From the NCBI RefSeq assembly GCF_910592395.1, contig NC_088315.1, forward strand, positions 12,528,501 through 12,592,500: DNA of 64,000 nucleotides, read 5' to 3'. The notes beneath the pieces are model-generated. The model was not told the origin of the DNA and did not search any database. It worked only from the letters and a program-made list of their open reading frames with translations. The stretch is from Lineus longissimus. Its lineage: Eukaryota > Nemertea > Pilidiophora > Heteronemertea > Lineidae. The position numbers and the translations under genes were made by a program. This document shows, in pieces, positions 57,000 through 64,000 of this stretch (positions within the stretch are counted from its first letter, which is position 1; each line of letters opens with the position of its first letter).

Positions 57000-57979
57000 T
57001 GAGGATGGTACGCATGGCAAACGGGTCACCAGGCTTGCCCAAGCAAGTTTCTAGCTGGACCTGGACCTCAGGTACATTTGTTCCTATCAGTATCGAGACC
57101 TCCTGCACATCTACTTCAGGGATGTGAATTCCTTGTAAATGCCGCCACTTGCTAACATCGGTCACGTAGGTACTATGGATGTCCAGGTTTTCAACGACTT
57201 GGGCGCGAACAGCGAATGACCTCATTGGCTTGACTGCAGCTTCCACACAGATATTGGCAGAAGTTACCTTTAGCGTAAACCCCCCCCCCCCCAGTCATAG
57301 TCGTCACAACCAATGTCTCCTGACCAGCAACAGGCAGCTTTAGCCGGGTGGCTAATGATTTTTTTCTCATGAATGTCTCCTGTCTGCCCGAGTCGAGGAG
57401 AGCATACGTGGTGAGAGGCACCTCACCCCCGTGTACTCTAACCCGAACAACTTGCAACGCCACACCAGGCCTACTGGTGAGTGTGAAAGTACCAACTATG
57501 TCGGATGAAGCCACCCTTTGCTCTTCTCCTTTGTTACCGTTGGGTGTGAAGCGATGCAGAAGTGTTGCATGCTTCTTGTCGCACACTGCACATTTTACGT
57601 TTACAACACATTTTTGTACTATTGTATTTAGGCAGTTAAAACACAACTGCTGATTTCTAACAACTGCCATGCGTTCCTTCAAAGACTTGGCTTTAAAGGC
57701 ATCACAATATGCTACCTTGTGCTTCTCTGCACACACAAAGCACTGAAACTTCAATTTTCCACCTCCTCCTGTCGCAGCTCCACCAGTCTGCGCCTGCCTG
57801 GCATTCGTCTTGACAACTGCAGTTGAGTAGGATCCTGTCTTCTTGGAGCGATAAGTCTCCCCGATTTTGCCAAACACCGGGTCGCTGGCGACATAAGCTG
57901 ATCTTTCGATAAAGCTGACTAACTCTTCTAGTTGTGGGGATTTCCCACCAGATCTTAACTGTTGGGCTCATTCCCTCCA
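57000..57979 (-). pseudogene. BEL/Pao zinc knuckles and aspartic protease
   Basis: CFVCAEKHKVAYCDAF, CFNCL and CAVCDKKHATLLH form the zinc-binding clusters. The protease active site is TYALLDSGRQETFM (DSG). A frameshift at the 13-base G run on the minus strand (57280-57292 in window coordinates) separates it from the second half, VSILIGTNVPEVQV. The linker SWSIFGPI precedes the RT. Confidence 0.8.
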
Positions 57980-58543
57980 TTTGACCTGGAGGGGCACCTG
58001 CAACTTGTGGGCCATCTGGGCTAAATTTGCACTGTTGATCTCGCCTAGCGCCTTCAGCGATTTTAGAGTTTCAAATACTGCCCTGGTCTTGTCGGCGAAC
58101 TCACACAGGGCCTGAGTGTCATTCAGGGCAATATTTGGCTATGGATTATAGACTCAACACAGGCCTCTGTGACAACATGCGGCTGTCCGAAACGTCGCCG
58201 TAGAACAGCAAGTCCCTTTGTCAACCCACCTTCGACACCATCAAAACTGGCAATGGCAAGCCTTACTTTTCCCTCAACAAATTGCATGAGGTGGGCCATT
58301 TTATGTGAGTCACTGAGGTTCTGGCTGCCCACTAATTGTTCAAAGCGATTTAGGAATTTATGCTACTCTGCCGGGTCGCCGGAAAATTTTACCACATCTA
58401 GATTTGGCAAGGAGGCCTTCAAGGCCATCTGATCCATCATTTTGATGACATGTTCCAACTGAGTGAGCTCTGCAGTCGGTCATATTGAAATAACCTTTTT
58501 TTCCAACGACCGACAGGTCGGTGTCAGTGATATTTTTATTCAC
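57980..58543 (-). pseudogene. BEL/Pao gag fragment
   Basis: The minus strand reads LPNLDVVKFSGDPAE, then a TAG, then the HKFLNRFEQLVG frame continues as SQNLSDSHKMAHLMQFVEGK and AVLRRRFGQPHVVTEA. This is the BEL gag pattern: LP-x-FxGDPxE(Y/W)xxFxxxF, K-x-x-x-L, L-G-A. The region upstream of 58543 lacks a recognisable start. Confidence 0.75.
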
Positions 58544-58559
58544 TTGAGCTGGGATGCTA

Positions 58560-58779
58560 GTTTATTTCTTGTTTTAACGTGTTTGATGTACAGTAGGGCC
58601 AGTTAGAGCATGCCTGGGTAGATGGCGCCTCGGTACCGGACTTTGGCGGTTGTATGCGGGCGCTATACATTGTGAAAGTCAGACCCAATTTCGCAAACAC
58701 GTGACCACCCTGGGATCCCGGCATTTTCAAGTTTTGGGATTTGAGAGGTTAACAAAAACAAGTTACTAATAAGCGACAT
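58560..58779. other. no recognisable feature
   Basis: Short GC-mixed DNA between the BEL/Pao remnant and a reversed repeat body. Confidence 0.35.
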
Positions 58780-59060
58780 ATTGCACTTTTTACTTTTTCA
58801 GTTTTGTCCCCCTAGTGACCAAGTTAAAAATCAGATCGGACCAAAATTAGGCCGCAGAGGTTATCTAAGGTTAGGGGTCATGTGTATTAAGTTAATAGAT
58901 TTAGCGGTTAAGAAACGTGCCATGGTTACACTCTTAACAGCCAATTGACGCCATTTTTCCTCCGCAACCTTAAAAAGTTGGTCAAATCCAAACCCTGTAT
59001 GAAATGTGATGTATCCTTGCTAGGAATACCTACCATAATTGTTTTATTGAAAACGAATAA
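58780..59060 (-). repeat. Helentron-like repeat body fragment, reversed
   Basis: The minus strand reads GGTAGGTATTCCTAGCAAGG, ACATCACATTTCATACAGGG, GTCAAATTGGC-type words and GGCACGTTTCTTAACCGCTA, the same order as in the plus-strand copies. No ends are present. Confidence 0.55.
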
Positions 59061-60336
59061 TTAATCAGCTCGTGTTCAGTGTTCTCGACTTATGCCCAAC
59101 GTATGAGTAACTTACCTCTAACGTTTTTGGCGTATGTCTTCTGCATGCCTAACCTGTGAAGAGGACAGGACTTCAGCGATGTGGAAAACATTTGTGCATG
59201 CACCAACATTTATTATGCCAGCTTATAACACTGGCATTTAAAGCATTATATCAAGTACATGAGCGTGTTGGTGAAAATTCACGTAGATCAGTATAATTTA
59301 CTGCTATGCACCATATTACGATCATGTGATAAATTTGATACCTTTTTAGCTCGCCTCAGGGGAGCTTATACGATACTGTGGCGTCCGTCGTCCGTCATCG
59401 TCCATTAGCGGAGCACGTTTCGTCCCTGTTAGGGCTAGATGGCTAAAACTTGGTGTGGTGGTAGCTTTGGGCAACATGTCCGGACTTACTTTTCTTTTTG
59501 CGATATGACCTACTTTCTGGCCTCCTGGCGGCCATCTTGGAAATTGGTTTTTGCCTTTTTGAAGCTAATGGTTGTAGAGTAGAGTGACAACATTTTTATG
59601 GTGGGTATATCTATTTAGATTTAATGACATATCAACCGGGTTTTTGTTTTGACCTACTTTTAAAGCTCACTGAGGTCAAAGTTCATTTAATCACAGATAG
59701 GTGCCACATTTCGTTTCTATTTGAGCTAGAAGGTTCTAAACTTGTGAGGACATGTATCCTGAGACTCTCTATTCTATCCCAAAAATGTTGTCCCGGTCAG
59801 ACTTCAAATATGGCCGCCAAGCGGCCATCTTGAAAAATAAGATTGCAACCAAATTTCATGTGATTGTATATCTATGTACTCTCTACAACATCCCTGTTTT
59901 CAGTCAAATCCATCAACCAATATGGCCGCCAGGCGGCCATCTTGAAAATTAAACAAAGTCCTCCCAGCTAGCAAATTACATGGGACCCATATGGGTGCCA
60001 AATGGGCAATCTGGGTTGCCAATATGGGCCCCATCTAAACAAACCATATTGGGCCCAGATGGGAAACATGGGGCCCACTTCAACCATGTGGGGCCCATAT
60101 GTGTTTTGCACCGTGGACGCCCATGTGGGTACCATCTGGGCAAAGTGGGGTATCTGGGTATGACGTGGGGGTTGCATGGGCAAGCACCACCTTAAACCCC
60201 TGTAAATCCCAGTTAGTGCCCACCTGGTCTGATGTGTTCTACACTTCTTTGAATAGTCTATATCATCCCCAGACACGTTGTCGCAAAAAGGGATTGGGGA
60301 CACTGAGTTGAGTTCATTGAGAATGGAAAAACGAAA

Positions 60337-60626
60337 CAAAATGTATGATAAAAAAATGAAAATATTTATTTTATTTCTATAATGAATTGCAGTTGATATA
60401 GAAATACTTATAATATACTGAGTATCAACAATGTCAAAGCACCAATATCATTGAATAAACCTGAGATTTTGTCCTGCATAACAAAATGTATGATAAAAAA
60501 ATGAAAATATTTATTTTATTTCTATAATGAATTGCAGTTGATATAGAAATACTTATAATATACTGAGTATCAACAATGTCAAAGCACCAATGTCATTGAA
60601 TAAACCTGAGATTTTGTCCTGTATTT
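60337..60626 (+). repeat. 145-bp tandem duplication
   Basis: Two copies starting AAAATGTATGATAAAAAAAT (60340 and 60485) are almost identical; one visible difference is ATATCATTG versus ATGTCATTG. The duplication lies in the 3' flank of the unknown transposon gene and is recent. Confidence 0.85.
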
Positions 60627-60672
60627 CCATGTTTTGGCAAGTCACTATTCATCACTATGGTTATATATATTC

Positions 60673-60884
60673 TTAATTGTCACTATCAGTATTTTGTGGC
60701 TCTGGCAGCCGCAGGGCAGGGTCATTTCCACCTGGCAATTGTTGTTCATTGACAACTTCAACTCCTCTCGCCGCACGTTTTCCTCCTAGTCCTCGATCAC
60801 GCGCATTCGTGAACCATGTTGACATTTTCTCTGCGATGGCCTTGTCTGTTGCCTGCTTCTGATATGCATGTTTGCGTACACTTC
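60673..60884 (-). CDS. terminal exon of an unknown transposon gene
   Basis: Acceptor TTTGGTTTCAG, then SVRKHAYQKQATDKAIAEKM, STWFTNARDRGLGGKRAARG and an acidic tail ending NTDSDN with TAA. The VRKH...AT-x-K-x-I-x-x-x-x-x-x-W-x-x-x-A-x-DR-x-GG+R pattern resembles the C-terminal DUF4806-type domain of uncharacterised transposon-borne proteins. I am not certain of the family. The 5' exons seem to have been lost in this 1.86 kb copy. Confidence 0.5.
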
Positions 60885-62214
60885 CTGAAACCAAAGACGT
60901 ATAGTGTAACAGTATTATGTACATCACAATAGTTTTCTGACAAGGCTACGAGTACCACTACATAGGCCTACAATACATGATCATGATAAAACAGCAAAAC
61001 AGGTAGGCAAGACACACTGCACAGTGTATTTTCTCGTATATAAATGTACACAGTTAAATGTACAGTGTAGCATGTACAGTTACACTTTTTTACAGTACAC
61101 TAGCAGCCTACAACGAACGGGATATCACAACAAAAACATCAAAGAATCTGCAGGATTGTATTGAAAGAATGTATATAAAGCACACAAACATCAAGATTGG
61201 TGCTTTAGACAAGGTCACAACTAACCTGGCAAACAAAAAACTATTCTAATCAATGAAATTATGGGAAAGTTTCTCTGCTTTTTGAGTACTGACGTGAAGA
61301 ACAAAATCAAATATGGCGGCTGACAATGGCGTGCAAGGAGCCGACAATACTCGTCCCCGTCAGCTCTTTCAGCTCCATTGGAGACGCACGATGCACTCGG
61401 AGGCCAATAGGGACGATTTTGATTTGCTTTGGCGCCCAAAAATTTTGTAAAATGCCAGCTTTACTCATAAATTTTATAAATTTTATAAAACATATTTCAT
61501 TATCATAATCTTGAATGGGCCTCATGTAAACCCTTTATTTTTAAAACATATAATTGGAAATTCTCGGATGTGGGATTGATATGGGGTTCATATATGGGAT
61601 ACATTGGGCTTGCAATTCTCAATTGATCCCCATATCAACCATCGCAAACCCACATGGGGCCCATAACTCAAAACCCATATGGGCTTTCCCATATGGGCCC
61701 CACATGGTGAAATCCCATGTGAGATAAACCATCTTGGTCCCACATGGGTTACATGTGGGCCAGATGGGACCCTGCTTGCCCAGGTAAAACCCAGGTGGTT
61801 CCCATATGTTTTGCTAGCTGGGCTATTATTCCGAAATTAATGATGAGATTGCAACCAAACTTCATGTGATTGTATATCTATGTACTCTTATCAATATCTC
61901 TAATTTTCAGTCTAATCCCATGTCAAATATGGCCGCCATCTTGAAAATCCAACAAAATCCTATTATTCCTAAACTGTTGAAAGGATGTCAACCATTTTCC
62001 ATGTGACATGTACACTCTTCAATAACACTGAAATTCAGCAAACTTTATAACCAAAATCCTATACTTCGATGGTACTGGTAATTTTCTTTTGTGCCATTGA
62101 GCCGAGAAGAATAATATTATTCAATGGAATCAAAACTGGTGTAACTAGCCAGAAACTGTATCCACTGCAAATGACATGCATTACATTACCGGAGCTGAAC
62201 ACATGGTCCCTGGA

Positions 62215-62383
62215 CCAATAACTTAGGTTCTGTTGTCACAAGCATAACTCATCAAGAAACTTTGCCTGTAGAGAGATATGCAGGGTAACCCTAACACAAA
62301 AGCAAACGATGAAAATGTTAATGAAATCACTCAGGTTTCAACTTGAGCTTTTCTTCCTTATTAACATGAGTAATTGTATGCCC
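62215..62383. other. no recognisable feature
   Basis: Short AT-rich spacer. Confidence 0.3.
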
Positions 62384-62387
62384 TTAA

Positions 62388-63044
62388 CCCTTTGGACCCT
62401 GATCTCGCCGCACGGCGAGCAAATAAAAACCACCCTCATGGCCTGATCTAGCCGCACGGCGAGCAAATGAAAACCACCCTCATGGCCTGATCTAGCCGCA
62501 CGGCGAGCAAATAAAAACCACCCTCATGGCCTGATCTAGCCGCACGGCGAGCAAATGAAAACCACCCTCATGGCCTGATCTCGCCGTGCGGCGAGCGACT
62601 ACGTATGCCTGTCTTCGTTTCGTGTGTTTTACCTGTGGGAAATCCCCGTTTTATGACCACCCGGGGGGATTCCCAGAATCATTTCCCCGCTTTTTTCTAC
62701 ACGGCACGTTAAGCATAATTCCAGTTGAAGACATACATAGAAAATAAATATAGAGTTTTTGTAATTTTTTGGGGGTCACCTTACCCCCCCCCCCAAAATA
62801 TGAGACCTGGGGGTCAGATTGCAAAACCAATGACATTTTCAGAAACTACAGGCAAAATGCTCAAAAAGCTTCATCTACACCAAGGCAACTGCTTCTATGC
62901 TTCACCTTCAAAAATAACTTTGAAATTTTCAGGTCAGTCTTATTTTTACTATGTAAAAAACCTTCAGACCTTTAGGGTGGTTTCTCAAAAAAACCTTCAG
63001 GCCATGAGGGTGGTTTTTCAAAAAAACCTTCAGTCCCCAAAGGG
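62388..63044. mobile_element. piggyBac-like MITE with 44-bp repeats
   Basis: TTAA at 62384-62387 and 63045-63048. Ends CCCTTTGGACC and (reversed) CCCTTTGGGGAC. The left side has five tandem units of ~44 bp. The right side has two shorter units of the same motif in inverse orientation (CCATGAGGGTGGTTTTT), so the array acts as a long inverted subterminal repeat. No coding sequence. A poly-C run lies at 62784-62794. Confidence 0.75.
62399..62610 (+). repeat. 44-bp minisatellite
   Basis: Five units built on CCTGATCTAGCCGCACGGCG, then AGCAAATGAAAACCACCCTC. Units alternate TAG/TCG and ATAAA/ATGAA. The last unit contains the perfect palindrome CTCGCCGTGCGGCGAG (62580-62595). Confidence 0.9.
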
Positions 63045-63144
63045 TTAACACAACGTTTTGAGCTTAGGGATCAAATAGCCTTGATATATGCGATTTCAAA
63101 GAAAATCAAAATGTCCAATATAATTCAAACACAGTCACAATTAA

Positions 63145-63644
63145 CCCCTTAGATGCCAGACATAATTCATAAATTCAGCTTTTTTCACCACAGGTTTTTG
63201 CCAGTTTATACTTTTTTGACAATCTGTAGTTTTTGCTCAAATGAGATAGAAAAACTTGAAGATGATGTACTACAACTAACGTTTATTTTATTCCTATACC
63301 TTTCTCTACAGGTTTCATGCAGCAAAATGGCCAAAATGGCCAAAAGTACAAAAATAAGCCCCTCCCTACCCGGACCACGCCCAAAAATCATTATCCCCTT
63401 CAAGATCATTGACAGAGCCTGAATCGGCATCCTCAAGTCCCGCCAACACTTCCTCGACAGACAAAAGATGCCTAGCCATTGTGCACTGACCGCTATTCAA
63501 TCTATATACACGCACAATAGAATGCCAGCCAGGCCGACCTCGTTGTTAATTTGCGCCTCAGGGGCCGCTAAGTACACGAGCGAGTTTGTACGATACGGTT
63601 TGATGCAAGCTTGGGCGGGTTTGGGCGATACGGTGTCTAAAGGG
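63145..63644 (-). mobile_element. piggyBac-like MITE with exon-1 relic (500 bp)
   Basis: TTAA at 63141-63144 and 63645-63648. Ends CCCCTTAGATGCC and (reversed) CCCTTTAGACACC. The minus strand carries a short exon like exon 1 of the intact piggyBac, then non-coding DNA. The rest of the gene is deleted. Confidence 0.75.
63366..63479 (-). pseudogene. piggyBac first-exon relic
   Basis: MARHLLSVEEVLAGLEDADS, then an acidic stretch ending GDNDFWAWSG and TAG. The frame passes a possible donor (CCGG|GTAGGG). The size and layout (short acidic N-terminal exon directly inside the right-hand end) match exon 1 of the piggyBac at 30491-30351. No downstream exon remains. Confidence 0.55.
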
Positions 63645-63648
63645 TTAA

Positions 63649-64000
63649 GGTAAATTATGCTCTCAATTTATTTGCCGATATTTAAAATCTTTGGGGTTAC
63701 CTTATGTAAAATATCTAATTGGAAGAAAAAACCAGGAAGAGAAAACTTGAAGAGAGCAATGGCAGCCTTGATTAGGGCACATTCTACTGGCTAAAGCACT
63801 AAATAATGGTTTTTGCGTTCAGCTTCAAAAATTTCGTGGAAATTCCATTTTGGAATTTTGATCATTTTCTTTGAAATACTCTAGAACAGAAAGATTTCAC
63901 GTGCAGAACATTTTCTATTACAAAATTATCATATCAATTATTTCTGAGCTACATGCTGTGAAAGGCAAGGTACCAAAAATGACAAAAAAGCCCAAAACAT
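63649..64000. other. no recognisable feature
   Basis: AT-rich DNA to the window end, with no coding motif. Confidence 0.4.

Larger units (their letters stand above)
54115..58543 (-). mobile_element. second BEL/Pao element, no LTRs seen, degraded
   Basis: On the minus strand the order is gag (58543-57980), zinc knuckles and protease (57980-57000), RT and RNase H (56950-55496), linker (55225-54833) and integrase pieces (54826-54115). It is a different family from the element at 13932: zinc-knuckle and RT sequences are not close. Many frameshifts and stops, one at a poly-G run (57280-57292), plus deletion of the integrase core. I could not find matching LTRs or a target duplication. Confidence 0.85.
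59963..61822 (-). mobile_element. unclassified DNA transposon with ATGGG-rich ends
   Basis: Ends start CCCAGCTAGCAAA on both sides (inverted). Each side carries ~200-270 bp of repeated short palindromes such as CCCATATGGG and CCCACATGGG. The flanking duplication appears to be CT. The inside has a minus-strand exon (60673-60884) and a 145-bp tandem duplication. The superfamily is not recognised. Confidence 0.7.
59348..62214 (+). mobile_element. Helentron-like repeat split by another transposon
   Basis: Starts AGCTCGCCTCAGGGGAGCT after TTTTT, followed by GTCCGTCGTCCGTCATCGTC and body units with ATATGGCCGCCAAGCGGCCA. The family phrase AAACAAAGTCCT is cut at 59962 and resumes CTATTATTCCG at 61823. 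The 3' signals are CTGAACAC and TGGTCCCTGGACCA (62198-62211), preceded by CCACTGCAAATGACATGCAT as at 34711. Without the insertion it is about 1 kb. Confidence 0.65.

Overview
The window is metazoan nuclear DNA. Coding pieces are flanked by GT/AG splice sites, reading frames are short and interrupted, and most recognisable sequence is eukaryotic transposable elements: LINE, BEL/Pao, piggyBac, Harbinger, hAT-like, Penelope-like and Helentron-like. Long GTC/GTCGTC-rich hairpin repeats and frequent AGGCCTA words suggest a marine invertebrate, but the sequence alone does not fix the phylum. There are no bacterial operons, CRISPR arrays or recognisable rRNA/tRNA genes.

Only one host gene is recognisable: a plus-strand gamma-glutamyltransferase (GGT). 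Two consecutive exons (7819-8011 and 37244-37404) match in phase and encode adjacent parts of the large subunit, separated by a 29.2 kb intron. No other GGT exon was found in the window. Almost everything else is transposon sequence in or around this gene.

Layout. 1-2.3 kb: decayed coding debris including a chromodomain relic. 2.28-5.69 kb: a TTAA-flanked piggyBac-like shell holding a CR1/L2-type LINE. 6.2-10.5 kb: hairpin/microsatellite repeat copies, the first GGT exon and a pogo-like end. 10.0-11.7 kb: two LINE fragments on the minus strand. 13.93-21.88 kb: a complete but dead BEL/Pao retrotransposon with two LTRs and a 5-bp target duplication; its 5' LTR holds a 1000-bp hAT-like element. 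22.4-23.2 kb: a decayed ~110-bp tandem repeat. 25.93-30.74 kb: a two-exon piggyBac element cut by a Helentron-like insertion. 33.1-36.8 kb: LINE debris and more Helentron-like copies. 37.2-39.1 kb: the second GGT exon, then a 1.3 kb Harbinger deletion derivative. 39.1-41.3 kb: a tandem repeat with a MULE-like element that contains another Helentron-like copy. 43.8-46.2 kb: a Penelope tail and two hairpin-repeat copies. 49.68-51.95 kb: a second piggyBac. 54.1-58.5 kb: a second, rearranged BEL/Pao on the minus strand. 59.3-62.2 kb: a Helentron-like copy carrying an unclassified 1.86 kb transposon. 62.4-63.6 kb: two small TTAA elements.

The most interesting system is the abundant hairpin/microsatellite repeat family. 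Copies share a 5' palindrome built on GCTCACCTC, a GTC-rich array, a 3' subterminal GAGGTGAGC, a short 3' palindrome, and in three copies the tail of an APE-type endonuclease just before the 3' end. One copy splits a piggyBac transposase codon-exactly between two Ts with no target duplication. These are the expected hallmarks of Helentrons and their non-autonomous derivatives (HINEs).
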